This document shows positions 11,226-20,895 of a stretch of DNA of 64,000 bases, in pieces (within the stretch, counting starts at the first letter, position 1; each line of letters begins with the position of its first letter). Below the pieces are notes generated by a model. It searched no databases and was not told the DNA's origin. It saw only the letters and a program-made list of their open reading frames with translations. The position numbers and the translations under genes are program-made. Source of the DNA: Brevundimonas albigilva (lineage in GTDB: Bacteria; Pseudomonadota; Alphaproteobacteria; Caulobacterales; Caulobacteraceae); contig NZ_CP097298.1 in assembly GCF_023503965.1 (NCBI RefSeq), positions 124,001 through 188,000 on the forward strand, given 5' to 3'.

Positions 11226-11719
11226 CAATGGGCCTCTTCTTCAGCGGGAACGGCCAGTTCGGTCCGTTCCGTCGTCCCGTCAGGGAGAGTCTGGGTGATG
11301 GCGACCGCATCGCCGTCCAGGGCGTAGCGGATCACCGGATCGCCGGACTGGTTCATCCAGCGGACCATGGCGGCGTCGGGCAGGCCCAGCGGCATCCACA
11401 CGACCAGGTCGTTCTCGACGCGGCAGTCGGCGCGCATCCGCCCGCCGTCGACCGGCGCGCGCCACGAGGCGTGGACCACCTCGCCCTCGACGCCGTCGAC
11501 CGTGACCGCGGACGGTTCCTGGCCGTGGATCGCCGCCAGGCCCGCGCGGCAGACGCGACGCAGGTCGGCGGCGTCCAGCACGCGCGGCGCCGTCTGAACG
11601 GCGTCCGACACCGGCGCCTCGGCCGCGACCTTTTCCGCCGGCGTCGGCGCGGCTTCGCGCTCGCCGCAGGCGGCGAGAGCGAAAGCTCCGATCACGATGG
11701 CGGACGACAGGCGCATCAT
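11225..11719 (-). CDS. Predicted lipoprotein between nuoF and nuoG
   Basis: A 164-residue protein with a signal sequence and lipobox (GAFALAACGE), then a soluble domain with two cysteines (in RRVCRAGL and ADCRVEN) that could pair in the periplasm. Start and stop overlap nuoF and nuoG in ATGA fashion, so it is part of the operon. No known family recognised. A periplasmic lipoprotein has no place in the known complex I structure, so a helper or stress-linked role is possible but unproven. Confidence 0.75.
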   Translation of the reverse strand: MMRLSSAIVIGAFALAACGEREAAPTPAEKVAAEAPVSDAVQTAPRVLDAADLRRVCRAGLAAIHGQEPSAVTVDGVEGEVVHASWRAPVDGGRMRADCRVENDLVVWMPLGLPDAAMVRWMNQSGDPVIRYALDGDAVAITQTLPDGTTERTELAVPAEEEAH

Positions 11720-13032
11720 CACTCCGCGGCGATCGCGTGGCCGGCGAAGTTGGCGCGGCGCGACCGGTAGGTGGCGATGCGCTCTTCGATCTCGTGGCGG
11801 AAGTGACGGATCAGGCCCTGGACCGGCCAGGCGGCCGCGTCGCCCAGGGCGCAGATGGTGTGGCCCTCGACCTGGCCGGCGACGTCCAGCAGCAGGTCGA
11901 TCTCCGACGGATCGGCCTCGCCCACGGCCATCCGCTCCAGCACGCGCCACATCCAGCCGGTGCCTTCGCGGCACGGCGTGCACTGGCCGCAGCTCTCGTG
12001 CTTGAAGAAGTAGCTGATGCGGGCGATCGCCTTCACGATGTCGGTGGACTCGTCCATCACCGTCACCCCGGCGGTGCCCAGCGACGAGCGCACCTCGCGC
12101 ATGGAATCGAAGTCCATCAGCACGGTCTCGGCCTGCTCGCGCGTGATGACCGGGCAGGAGGCGCCGCCGGGGATGATGGCCTTCAGATTGCCCCAGCCGC
12201 CGCGAACGCCGCCGCCGTGATCTTCGATCAGCTGGCGCAGCGGGATCGACATCGCCTCCTCGACCACGCAGGGCGTGTTCACGTGGCCCGACAGCGACAT
12301 CAGCTTGGTGCCGGTGTTGTTCGGACGGCCGAAGCCGGCGAACCAGTCGGCCCCGCGACGCAGGATGGTGCCGACGACGGCGATCGACTCGACGTTGTTC
12401 ACCGTGGTCGGGCAGCCGTACAAGCCCGCGCCGGCCGGGAACGGCGGCTTCAGGCGCGGCTGGCCCTTCTTGCCTTCCAGCGATTCCAGCAGGGCCGTCT
12501 CTTCGCCGCAGATATAGGCGCCGCCGCCGTGGTGGATATAGACGTCGAAATCCCAGCCGTGGACGTTGTCCTTGCCGATCAGGCGGGCCTCATAGGCCTG
12601 CTTGACCGCCGCCTCCATCCGCTCGCGTTCCAGCACGTATTCGCCGCGCAGATAGATGTAGCAGGCGTGGGCCTGCATGGCGAAGCTGGCGATCAGGCAG
12701 CCTTCGATCAGCAGCTGGGGATCATGGCGCATGATCTCCCGGTCCTTGCAGGTCGCGGGCTCGGATTCGTCGGCGTTGACGACCAGGTAGTGAGGACGGT
12801 CCTTCACCTCCTTGGGCATGAACGACCACTTCAGGCCGGTGGAGAAGCCCGCGCCGCCCCGGCCGCGCAGGCCGGACGCCTTGACGTTGTCGATGATCCA
12901 GTCGCGGCCAAGGTCCAGCATGTCCTTGGTGGCGTTCCAGGCCCCGCGGTTCTTCGCCCCCTCCAGCGTCCAGTCCTGGAAGCCGTACAGGTTGGTGAAG
13001 ATCCGGTCCTTGTCTTCGAGGAGTCCGACCAT
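11719..13032 (-). CDS. nuoF: NADH-quinone oxidoreductase subunit F
   Basis: The NADH-oxidising flavoprotein subunit of complex I, 437 residues. The NADH-binding glycine-rich stretch [16 protein letters not shown], the FMN-binding region [15 protein letters not shown] and the N3 cluster motif [12 protein letters not shown] are all present. I chose the ATG at 13032 ([12 protein letters not shown]) over an in-frame GTG 19 codons earlier because it gives the family's usual N-terminus. Confidence 0.97.
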   Translation of the reverse strand: MVGLLEDKDRIFTNLYGFQDWTLEGAKNRGAWNATKDMLDLGRDWIIDNVKASGLRGRGGAGFSTGLKWSFMPKEVKDRPHYLVVNADESEPATCKDREIMRHDPQLLIEGCLIASFAMQAHACYIYLRGEYVLERERMEAAVKQAYEARLIGKDNVHGWDFDVYIHHGGGAYICGEETALLESLEGKKGQPRLKPPFPAGAGLYGCPTTVNNVESIAVVGTILRRGADWFAGFGRPNNTGTKLMSLSGHVNTPCVVEEAMSIPLRQLIEDHGGGVRGGWGNLKAIIPGGASCPVITREQAETVLMDFDSMREVRSSLGTAGVTVMDESTDIVKAIARISYFFKHESCGQCTPCREGTGWMWRVLERMAVGEADPSEIDLLLDVAGQVEGHTICALGDAAAWPVQGLIRHFRHEIEERIATYRSRRANFAGHAIAAE

Positions 13033-13034
13033 GG

Positions 13035-13265
13035 TCAGTTCCGATCTCCGCCCTGGCGCTCGGCCTGGGCCATCTTGTTGCGCGCCCACAGCGCGAGGGC
13101 GACGCCCATGGCCGAGACCAGAAGTCCCACCGGCGTCATGATCTCGGGGCCGGCCTCAAGCACGCCGGCGAAGCCGATCGCGACCAGCCCAAGGCCCAGC
13201 ACCACATCGATCAGGCCGATGTAGCTCATCATCTTGTAATCGGCGGCTTTCGGCGTCTTGGCCAT
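13035..13265 (-). CDS. Small two-helix membrane protein in nuo operon
   Basis: A 76-residue protein with two hydrophobic segments (about residues 14-35 and 40-60) and a charged C-terminus. Its ATG at 13263-13265 overlaps the stop of the neighbouring small gene and its stop is two bases before nuoF, so it sits tightly in the operon. No family recognised. Small membrane genes at this place recur, to my knowledge, in Caulobacter-type nuo operons, but a function is not established. Confidence 0.7.
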   Translation of the reverse strand: MAKTPKAADYKMMSYIGLIDVVLGLGLVAIGFAGVLEAGPEIMTPVGLLVSAMGVALALWARNKMAQAERQGGDRN

Positions 13266-13534
13266 CACAACCCCTCCGCCAGACGGCGCTTGTGGTGACG
13301 GGTGCGGATGAAGACGGCGGCGATCCACAGGGCCCAGCCGGCGGCCAGCAGCCCGTAGGCGACCGTCACGGCGGCTTCGCCCATCCCGAACAGGTTCTGG
13401 CGCGCGGCCAGGATGATGACGGCGGCCAGCACGATCAGGCCCAGCCCGCCCCAGCGGATCGGCCAGGCCACGCGGCGAAGTTCGCGCCGGTAGGCGGCCC
13501 TGCCCTCTTCGGTGTTCAGGTCCGGTCGCGACAT
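13265..13534 (-). CDS. Small membrane protein in nuo operon
   Basis: An 89-residue protein with two predicted helices (about residues 26-44 and 53-75) flanked by basic residues, ending in HHKRRLAEGL. The ATG at 13534 overlaps the nuoE stop codon and the stop overlaps the next small gene, so all three are coupled. I do not recognise it. Together with its neighbour it could be a pair of accessory subunits or assembly factors; this is inference from position alone. Confidence 0.7.
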   Translation of the reverse strand: MSRPDLNTEEGRAAYRRELRRVAWPIRWGGLGLIVLAAVIILAARQNLFGMGEAAVTVAYGLLAAGWALWIAAVFIRTRHHKRRLAEGL

Positions 13535-14211
13535 CAGGCCGGCGCCTTCTCGGCCGGGGCCGGATCGCTGTTCGGCAGCTTGGTGATCGGCTTGGCGGCC
13601 GAGCCGTCGTAGAGCGTCGGATCCAGCAGGGTCTTGGCCCCGCCGGCCGGCGCCGCATTGGTGCGACCGATGTAGGACCCGCGCTCGGGCGTCTTGCCGG
13701 CGGCGAAGTCGTCGATGATCTGACCGATCGTCTCGGGCGTCAGGTCTTCGAAATAGTAGTCGTTGATCTGCGCCATCGGGGCGTTCGAGCAGGCGCCCAG
13801 GCATTCGACTTCCTGCCAGGTGAAGCGGCCGTCGGCGGACAGATGGTCCTTGGGGCCGATCTTTTCCTTGCACACCTTCATCAGGTCGTTCGCGCCGCGC
13901 AGCATGCACGGCGTGGTGCCGCACACCTGGATCAGCGCGGTCGTGCCGACCGGCTCCAGCATGAACATGGTGTAGAAGGTCGCGACCTCCAGCACCCGGA
14001 TGAACGGCATCCCCAGCAGTTCGGCCACGGCGCGGATAGCGGGCTCGGAGACCCAGCCTTCCTGCTTCTGCACCAGCCACAGGACCGGGATCACCGCCGA
14101 CTGGCGACGGTTTTCCGGGTATTTCTTCAACCACCATTCGGCCTTGGCCGCAGTGTCGGCCGAAAAGGCGAACGAGGCCGGTTGGTCCTTGGCGAGACGA
14201 CGAACGCTCAT
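13534..14211 (-). CDS. nuoE: NADH-quinone oxidoreductase subunit E
   Basis: Thioredoxin-like 2Fe-2S subunit (cluster N1a) of complex I, 225 residues. The four ligand cysteines lie in [11 protein letters not shown] and [11 protein letters not shown] proline/alanine-rich tail of about 50 residues follows the conserved domain, as in other alphaproteobacteria. The start at 14211 ([11 protein letters not shown]) overlaps the nuoD stop. Confidence 0.97.
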   Translation of the reverse strand: MSVRRLAKDQPASFAFSADTAAKAEWWLKKYPENRRQSAVIPVLWLVQKQEGWVSEPAIRAVAELLGMPFIRVLEVATFYTMFMLEPVGTTALIQVCGTTPCMLRGANDLMKVCKEKIGPKDHLSADGRFTWQEVECLGACSNAPMAQINDYYFEDLTPETIGQIIDDFAAGKTPERGSYIGRTNAAPAGGAKTLLDPTLYDGSAAKPITKLPNSDPAPAEKAPA

Positions 14212-15485
14212 CGGTCCACCTCTCCGAAAACGATGTCGAGCGAACCCAGTATGGCGGACACGTCGGCCAGCTGGTGGCCCCGGTTCATCCAGTCCATCGC
14301 CTGCAGGTGGCGGAAACCCGGGGCCGAGATCTTCACGCGATAGGGTTTGTTGGTGCCGTCGGACACCAGATAGATGCCGAACTCGCCCTTGGGCGCCTCG
14401 ACCGAGGCGTAGACCTCGCCCTCGGGCGTCGAAAAGCCCTCGGTGTAGAGCTTGAAGTGATGGATCAGCGATTCCATCGAGCGCTTCATCTCGCCACGAC
14501 GCGGCGGGACGATCTTGTTGTTCTCGATCATCACCGGCTCGCCGGGGCAGTTGCGCAGCTTGTGGATGCACTGCTCCATGATGCGGACCGACTGCTTCAT
14601 CTCCTCGATGCGGCAGAGATAGCGGTCCCAGCAGTCGCCGTTCTTGCCGACCGGCACGTCGAACTCCAGCTCGGCGTAGCACTCGTACGGCTGCGACTTG
14701 CGCAGGTCCCAGGCGATGTCCGACCCGCGCAGCATCACGCCCGAGAAGCCCCAGGCCAGGGCCTGTTCCTTGGACACCACGCCGATGTCGACGTTGCGCT
14801 GCTTGAAGATGCGGTTCTCGGTGACCAGGCTCTCGATGTCCTTCAGCGCCGCCGGGAACTCCTGGCACCAGCGGCCGATGTCGTCGATCAGGTCCATCGG
14901 CAGATCCTGATGGACGCCGCCGGGGCGGAAGTAATTGGCGTGCAGGCGCGCCCCGCAGGCGCGCTCATAGAACACCATCAGCTTCTCGCGCTCTTCGTGG
15001 CCCCACAACGGCGGGGTCAGGGCGCCGACGTCCATGGCCTGCATGGTCGCGTTCAGCAGGTGGTTCCCGATGCGTCCGATCTCGGAATACAGCACCCGGA
15101 TCAGCTGGGCGCGGTACGGAACCTCGATGCCCAGAAGCTTCTCGATCGCCAGGCAGAAGGCGTGCTCCTGGTTCATCGGTGCGACGTAGTCCAGCCGGTC
15201 CAGGTAGGGCACGTTCTGCAGATAGGTGCGCGCCTCCATCAGCTTCTCGGTGCCGCGGTGCAGCAGGCCGATGTGCGGATCGACGCGTTCGACGATCTCG
15301 CCGTCCAGCTCCAGCACCAGGCGCAGAACGCCGTGCGCGGCCGGGTGCTGCGGGCCGAAGTTGATGGTGAACTTGCGGTCGTCCATGTCCCGGGCGTGCG
15401 GCGTCCGGGGATCGGCGTCGTGGTCCATCTCGCCCCAGGGGTCGATGGCCGGCGAGACCGGCGGGTTTTCGGCTACGTCCGCCAT
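14208..15485 (-). CDS. nuoD: NADH-quinone oxidoreductase subunit D
   Basis: The 49-kDa subunit that lines the quinone-binding cavity, 425 residues, related to the large subunit of NiFe hydrogenases. [15 protein letters not shown] with the quinone-contacting histidine is intact, as is the C-terminal region DIVFGEVDR. The ATG at 15485 overlaps the nuoC stop, and an N-terminal extension of about 55 residues precedes the core domain. Confidence 0.97.
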   Translation of the reverse strand: MADVAENPPVSPAIDPWGEMDHDADPRTPHARDMDDRKFTINFGPQHPAAHGVLRLVLELDGEIVERVDPHIGLLHRGTEKLMEARTYLQNVPYLDRLDYVAPMNQEHAFCLAIEKLLGIEVPYRAQLIRVLYSEIGRIGNHLLNATMQAMDVGALTPPLWGHEEREKLMVFYERACGARLHANYFRPGGVHQDLPMDLIDDIGRWCQEFPAALKDIESLVTENRIFKQRNVDIGVVSKEQALAWGFSGVMLRGSDIAWDLRKSQPYECYAELEFDVPVGKNGDCWDRYLCRIEEMKQSVRIMEQCIHKLRNCPGEPVMIENNKIVPPRRGEMKRSMESLIHHFKLYTEGFSTPEGEVYASVEAPKGEFGIYLVSDGTNKPYRVKISAPGFRHLQAMDWMNRGHQLADVSAILGSLDIVFGEVDR

Positions 15486-16114
15486 CAGCCCTTCACTCCA
15501 GCCTTTTCGTCGCCGGGCAGCACGGGCGCCGGATACTCGGCGCCTTCCCACGGCGACAGGAAATCGAACGTGCGAAATTCCTGCGTCAGCTTGACGGGTT
15601 CGTACACGACGCGCTTCTGCTCCTCGTCGTAACGGACCTCGACATAGCCCGTCATCGGGAAGTCCTTGCGCAGCGGATGTCCCTCGAAGCCGTAGTCGGT
15701 CAGCAGGCGGCGCATGTCGGGGTGGCCCTCGAACACCATGCCGTACATGTCGTAGGCCTCGCGCTCGAACCAGCCGGCCGAGGGATAGACTTCGATGACG
15801 GTCGGCACGGGCTGGGCCTCGTCGGTCGTCACCTTGACGCGCACCCGCGCGTTCTTGGTCAGCGACAGCAGGTGATAGACCACCTCGAACCGCTCCTGGC
15901 GATCCGGATAGTCCGCGCCGCAGACGTCCAGCAGCTGCTGGAACTGGAACCGGTCGCGCAGCGCGGTCAGCACCTCGACGATGCGCTCGCGCGGGGCGAC
16001 CAGCGTCAGTTCGCCGAACGCCACCTGCGCCTCGACGCCCAGCGCGCCCGCCACCTCGGCGCCCAGCGGGGTCAGCACGGCCTCATGTTGAGCCTGAACG
16101 GCGAGAGAGGTCAT
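15485..16114 (-). CDS. nuoC: NADH-quinone oxidoreductase subunit C
   Basis: The 30-kDa peripheral-arm subunit of complex I, 209 residues. The signature [22 protein letters not shown] followed by [13 protein letters not shown] identifies it. The start at 16114 ([11 protein letters not shown]) overlaps the nuoB stop. NuoC and NuoD are separate here, not fused as in Escherichia coli. Confidence 0.97.
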   Translation of the reverse strand: MTSLAVQAQHEAVLTPLGAEVAGALGVEAQVAFGELTLVAPRERIVEVLTALRDRFQFQQLLDVCGADYPDRQERFEVVYHLLSLTKNARVRVKVTTDEAQPVPTVIEVYPSAGWFEREAYDMYGMVFEGHPDMRRLLTDYGFEGHPLRKDFPMTGYVEVRYDEEQKRVVYEPVKLTQEFRTFDFLSPWEGAEYPAPVLPGDEKAGVKG

Positions 16115-16700
16115 CGCTCGATCGTCCCCGTGCGACGGATCTTCTTCTGCAGCTGCAGCAGGCCGTACAGCAGCGCCTCCGCTGTCGGCGGGCACCCGGG
16201 CACATAGACGTCCACCGGCACGACCCGATCGCAGCCGCGAACGACGCTGTAGCTGTAGTGGTAGTAGCCGCCGCCGTTGGCGCAGCTGCCCATCGACACG
16301 ACGTAGCGCGGATCGGGCATCTGGTCATAGACCTTGCGGATGGCCGGGGCCATCTTGTTGGTCAGGGTGCCGGCGACGATCATCAGGTCCGAGTGGCGCG
16401 GGCTGCCGCGCGGGGCCATGCCGAAGCGCTCCACGTCGAAGCGCGGCATCGACATCTGGATCATCTCGACGGCGCAGCAGGCGAGACCAAAGGTCATCCA
16501 CATCAGGAGCCCGTGCGGGCCCAGGTGATGACGTCGTCCAGCGACGCCGTCAGGAAGCCCCGCTCGCCAAGCTCGGTGTTGACCGCCTCGAAGAACTTGT
16601 CGTGGACCTTGGGATCGTACCCCTCGACCATCGAACGCGCGGCCGAGCCGGCGGGAACAGCGGCGCCGGGAAGCGGCGACGAAGGCGCGATCACTCCCAT
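16111..16700 (-). CDS. nuoB: NADH-quinone oxidoreductase subunit B, apparent frameshift
   Basis: Carries the terminal cluster N2 that reduces quinone. Ligands are seen in [21 protein letters not shown] and [10 protein letters not shown]. The N-terminal quarter (from the ATG at 16700, overlapping the nuoA stop) and the rest are in different frames, joined near 16,500: the reading ends in ITWARTGS and resumes at [10 protein letters not shown], and one extra C in the run TCC-TGATG would restore TGSLMWMTFG. Because complex I lacking NuoB would not work, this is best read as a base missing from the assembly. Confidence 0.95.
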
Positions 16701-17068
16701 TCCAGGGCTCCCTTCTTCCATTCGTAGATGAAGCCGATGGTCAGGACGCCCAGGAAGACCATCATCGACCAGAAGGCGAACACCATGCCGGCCTGCGGCA
16801 GGTCGAACATCGACACCGCCCACGGGAACAGGAAGGCCACTTCCAGGTCGAAGATGATGAACAGGATCGACACCAGATAGAAGCGGACGTCGAACTTCAT
16901 GCGCGCGTCGTCGAAGGCGTTGAACCCGCACTCATAGGCCGACAGCTTCTCGCTGTCGGGGTTCTTCGGCGCCAGCAGCATCGGCAGGGCGATGAAGAGC
17001 ACCGAAATCAGCGCCGCGATGCCGGCGAAGATCAGCACCGGCAGATATTCGAGCAGAAATGCGTTCAT
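16691..17068 (-). CDS. nuoA: NADH-quinone oxidoreductase subunit A
   Basis: First gene of the operon; a three-helix membrane subunit of 125 residues near the quinone site. The conserved stretch [20 protein letters not shown] and [14 protein letters not shown] are present. The ATG at 17068 was chosen because it gives the standard N-terminus; an upstream in-frame codon would add 18 unlike residues. The operon promoter should lie in the 218 bases between it and the divergent transporter gene, where I could not pick a clear match. Confidence 0.96.
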   Translation of the reverse strand: MNAFLLEYLPVLIFAGIAALISVLFIALPMLLAPKNPDSEKLSAYECGFNAFDDARMKFDVRFYLVSILFIIFDLEVAFLFPWAVSMFDLPQAGMVFAFWSMMVFLGVLTIGFIYEWKKGALEWE

Positions 17069-17286
17069 GCGAAGAACCTCGCCCGCCGGGGAGAGGCGGG
17101 ATTCGGCGCTTCTTAGACCCAACCTCCGCGAGGTTCAAACCCCGGAAGGGCCTAAGGTTTTGTTGAGAACGGATCGCAAATTCAACGGGTGATGACCTGC
17201 GCCATATGTCGCAGCAAGGCTTCTTGCGGAGCGGCGCCGCGCCGCGCCCTATTGAGGCGTCTGATCCGTAACAGAAAGTCATCCGA

Positions 17287-18904
17287 ATGAGCCTGGCCGG
17301 TCGCGCCCTGAACGCCGTCGAGCGCATCGGCAATCGCCTGCCCGATCCTGTCTTCCTGTTTCTGTGGCTGATCGCCGGACTGATCGCGCTCAGCCTTGTG
17401 GGCGCCGGCCTGGGATGGTCGGCCGTCAATCCCGTCACGGGCGACCGGCTGGTGGCGCAGAGCCTGCTGTCGTCGGAAAATCTGGAGCGTCTGATCATCG
17501 GCATGCCGCGCACCCTGGCGGACTTCCCGCCGCTGGCGATCGTCGTCACCATCATCTACGGCGCGTCGGTGGCGGAGCGGACCGGCCTGTTCACCACGGC
17601 GATCCGCGGCGCGCTGCTGAATGCGCCCAAGGCCCTGTTGACGCCGATCGTGGTGATCGTGGGGATGATGTCGCACCATGCGTCGGACGCCTCCTACGTC
17701 GTGGTCATTCCGCTGGCGGCGGTGATCTTCGCCGCGGCGGGCCGGCATCCCCTCGCCGGGCTGGCGGCCGGTTTCGCCGCGGTGTCGGGCGGCTACGCCG
17801 GCAATCTGTTTCCCGGCTCGCAGGACGCGCTGATCCTGGGCATCACGGAGCCGCGCGGCTGATCGACCCCAGCTATTCGGTCAACATCGCCGGCAACTGG
17901 TTCTTCATCATCGGGGTGGTGCTGATCTTCACCCCCATCGTCTGGTTCATCACCGATCGGGTGATCGAGCCGCGTCTGGGACGCTGGACCCCGGCGTCCG
18001 GGTCTCAGGCCCCGCGTCCGATTCCGAGAAGGCCCCGCTGACGCCCGAGCAGAAAAAGGGCCTGGCCTGGGCGGGCCTGGCCATCCTGGGCATGATCGCG
18101 CTGTGGACGACGCTGACGCTGATCCCCGGATCACCCTTCGTCGACGCCGAGGCGGAGCCCGGCCAGACCTTCAACCCGCTCTATCGCTCGCTGATCGCCT
18201 TCTTCGCCGTGACCTTCTTCGTCGCCGGCGGCGCCTATGGGGCGGGCGCCGGCACCGTGAAGTCGCACCGCGACATGGTCCGCATGATGGGCGAAGGCAT
18301 ATCGCAACTGGCGCCGTATATCGTGCTGGCCTTCTTCGCCGCGCACTTCGTGGCGATGATCAACTGGTCGGGCCTGGGGCCGATCCTGGCGGTCAACGCG
18401 GCCGACGCCCTTGAGGACATCGCCCTGCCCGCGCCGCTGCTTCTGATCGTGGTGGTGCTGGTCAGCTGCGTGTTCGACCTGTTCATCGGCTCGGCCTCGG
18501 CCAAGTGGTCGGCGCTGGCCCCGATCGTGGTGCCCATGTTCATGCTGCTGGGCATCTCGCCAGAGATGACGACCGCCGCCTATCGGATGGGTGATTCGGT
18601 GACCAACATCGCCACGCCGCTGATGAGCTATTTCCCGCTGATCCTGACGTTCGCCCAGCGGTGGGATCCGCGATTCGGGCTGGGCTCCCTGATGGCGACC
18701 ATGCTGCCCTACGCCGGGGCCTTCCTGGCGGCGGGGCTTCTGATGGTTGCGGCCTGGGTGGCGCTGGACCTGCCGCTGGGGCCGGGCGTGGGCGTGCATT
18801 ACGAGCCGCCGCCGCCCGCCGTGGCCGCGCAGGAGCCGATTTCCGGCGGCTTCGCCGGTCCGCACAGCCCGCCTCAGCCGGCCGCCGCGCCGACGATGCG
18901 GTGA
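17287..18904 (+). CDS. AbgT-family (p-aminobenzoyl-glutamate type) transporter, two apparent frameshifts
   Basis: Inner-membrane transporter of about 540 residues with roughly 12 helices, starting MSLAGRALNAVERIGNRLPDP, a typical AbgT N-terminus; some family members export sulfonamide-like folate precursors. Three frames in succession are needed: the first ends after ILGITEP near 17,855, the second (LIDPSYSVNIAGNWFF) to near 17,988, then the third (SEKAPLTPEQKKGLAW) to the stop. One base added at each point, in short G and C runs, restores a single protein with no lost residues. It diverges from nuoA; no partner gene follows it. Substrate is not predictable. Confidence 0.88.
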
Positions 18905-19001
18905 GGCGTTCACTTCTGCCGAAAAGGTCGCTTGACGCGCCCGGTCGGTCCGCCTAAACGACGCCCCTCGCCGAGGCGCACAGCCGCTTCGGCCGGGAAA
19001 C

Positions 19002-19078
19002 GCGGGTGTAGCTCAGTTGGTTAGAGTGCCGGCCTGTCACGCCGGAGGTCGCGGGTTCGAGCCCCGTCACTCGCGCCA
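19002..19078 (+). tRNA. tRNA-Asp (GTC)
   Basis: A 77-nt gene including the encoded CCA. The cloverleaf is complete: acceptor GCGGGTG with CACTCGC, anticodon arm CCGGC-CTGTCAC-GCCGG giving anticodon GTC, and T arm with GGTTCGAGCC. It is identical to the copy 159 bases downstream. Confidence 0.97.
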
Positions 19079-19160
19079 CTTCTTCTAGGAATAGAGGGAG
19101 TGGCGCACCGCCTTCCCAAGAACAGCTTTCGGAACAGCTCAAAAGTTTCGACCTGGATAC

Positions 19161-19237
19161 GCGGGTGTAGCTCAGTTGGTTAGAGTGCCGGCCTGTCACG
19201 CCGGAGGTCGCGGGTTCGAGCCCCGTCACTCGCGCCA
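19161..19237 (+). tRNA. tRNA-Asp (GTC), second identical copy
   Basis: Same 77-nt sequence as the first copy, separated from it by 82 bases, so probably one transcript and a tandem duplication. Anticodon GTC, encoded CCA. Sequence following both copies (CACTCGCGCCACT then GAGTGGCG) is also alike for a few bases. Confidence 0.97.
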
Positions 19238-19322
19238 CTCCTGATGCACAGAGAGTGGCGCCCCGCCCGTCCCTTCATCCCGAACAGCGCGGTCGGCGGC
19301 AAAGCGCGACCGCCCGGACGCG

Positions 19323-20573
19323 TCAGTGGACCGGGCGATCACCCGTGCGCGCCAGGAAGCCGGGCTCGCCCGTCAGGCCGCCGTAGAAGTCGCACAGATC
19401 CTCGAACACCCGGTTCCAGGCGAACTGGGTCTCGGCCTTCAGGCGCGCCGCGCGGCCGATAGCCTCGATATCGCGCGTGAACAGGGCCTCGACCGCCTCG
19501 GCGTAGTCGTCGGCGTCCGCGCGGGCGGCCAGTTGGCCGACCGAATCGTCCACCGTCTCGGCCACGCCGCCGGAGTTGACGCCGACCACGGGACGGCCGC
19601 AGGCCATGGCCTCCAACACGATGAGGCCGAACGGCTCCTTGTCGTTGGCGTGGACGAAGGCGTCGCAGCTGGCGATGATCTTGGCGACGGCCCGAGGGTC
19701 CTTCTCATAGGGCAGCGAGATGACACGGTCCTCCGCCGGCATTCCCGACCCGGCGCCGACCAGCACGAGGTGATACGGCGCGCCCAACTTCTGGACCGCG
19801 TCGATCAGGACTTCGACGTTCTTCTCCTTGGCGGGACGACCAGCGAAGCACAGCAGGCGGGCGTCCGGGCCCAGGCCCAGCCTGTCCAGAAGCCACTGGC
19901 GGTCGCGGCGGTCCGGTCGGAAGGTGTCGATCTCCACCCCCAGGGGCCGGATGAAGATGTTCTCGATGCCGGCCTCTTCCAGGCGCCGGGCGATGTAGCG
20001 GCTGGGCGAGACCACGCGGTCGAACTGCGAAAAAAGGCGCGCCCAGCGTTTCTCGACCGGCTTCTTGGCCCATTCGCCGAAATGAAGCGCGGCGAGCGCC
20101 GCGGGGTCGGAGTGACAGAAGCCGACGACGGGGCAACCCACGCGCTGGCCCGCCTCGAGCGCGCCCTGACCGGGCGTGTAGGGATCGCCCGCTTCGATGA
20201 TCGACGGCTTCATGGCCGCGACCCACGCGCTCCATCGCTTGACCGAGTTCGGCCAGCGATAGCCGTCGCTGAACGGCAGCTTTGTGGCCCGGAGCCTGAT
20301 GATCCCGTCCCCGCCCGCCCGGTGGCGCGCGCCCGGCACGATCAGCGAGTGCGCCACGTCCGGCCGGTTCGCCTCGATCCACGCCTTCTTCGACAGGAGG
20401 TAGCGCTTCACCCCGCCAGAGCGCGGGGCGAACAGCATGGTGGTGTCCACCAGCCGCGGCCGCTCGTCTTGCGTCGACGCCTTCAGCGCGCGCAGCGTCT
20501 CGGCCACCTCGACGTCCAGGCCGGGAATCAGCCGGATTTCGCTTTCCTGCACTTCGAGGTCGGTCAGGGTCAT
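19323..20573 (-). CDS. Glycosyltransferase family 4 (GT-B fold)
   Basis: A 416-residue cytoplasmic glycosyltransferase that would move a sugar from a nucleotide donor. The C-terminal donor-binding half has FAGRPAKEKNVEVLIDA and the EPFGLIVLEAMACGRPVV motif with its two conserved glutamates. The N-terminal acceptor half has SGGVKRYLLSKK. I chose the ATG at 20573 (MTLTDLEVQES), since the upstream extension has no coding character. It stands alone, so the acceptor (lipid, exopolysaccharide or other) cannot be told. Confidence 0.9.
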   Translation of the reverse strand: MTLTDLEVQESEIRLIPGLDVEVAETLRALKASTQDERPRLVDTTMLFAPRSGGVKRYLLSKKAWIEANRPDVAHSLIVPGARHRAGGDGIIRLRATKLPFSDGYRWPNSVKRWSAWVAAMKPSIIEAGDPYTPGQGALEAGQRVGCPVVGFCHSDPAALAALHFGEWAKKPVEKRWARLFSQFDRVVSPSRYIARRLEEAGIENIFIRPLGVEIDTFRPDRRDRQWLLDRLGLGPDARLLCFAGRPAKEKNVEVLIDAVQKLGAPYHLVLVGAGSGMPAEDRVISLPYEKDPRAVAKIIASCDAFVHANDKEPFGLIVLEAMACGRPVVGVNSGGVAETVDDSVGQLAARADADDYAEAVEALFTRDIEAIGRAARLKAETQFAWNRVFEDLCDFYGGLTGEPGFLARTGDRPVH

Positions 20574-20895
20574 GGGGGTGTTCTCGCTTGGCCTGGCCCC
20601 ACGAACGCGACGCGAAGGGCTTTGGATGCGTTTCGCGGTTACGCGCTTGACCATGGCCGCCCGTAAACCTCGTCGCGGCAAAGCTCAAGCGGAATGCCGC
20701 GCGATAACCTCCGCACACGACGCAAACACCCGCAAGTCGTCGGCGTCGGCGAACGCCGGTCGCGCCGGCCCGGCGCCGCCCCACCCTCAGCGCCTTGCAT
20801 TCGCCTCAAATTCGATAAACTTGGAAACACTGGAGAGAGGTCTGCTAAGAGGGCCTCCAATCCGTCCGTGCGTGACCACCAGGGGTTTCTTTCGA
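20574..20895. other. Intergenic region between divergent genes
   Basis: 322 bases between the glycosyltransferase start and the autotransporter start. It should hold both promoters. The stretch from about 20,800 to 20,880 is less GC-rich and ends in the autotransporter leader; I could not pick a convincing -35/-10 pair. Open frames through it look like out-of-frame shadows. Confidence 0.5.
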
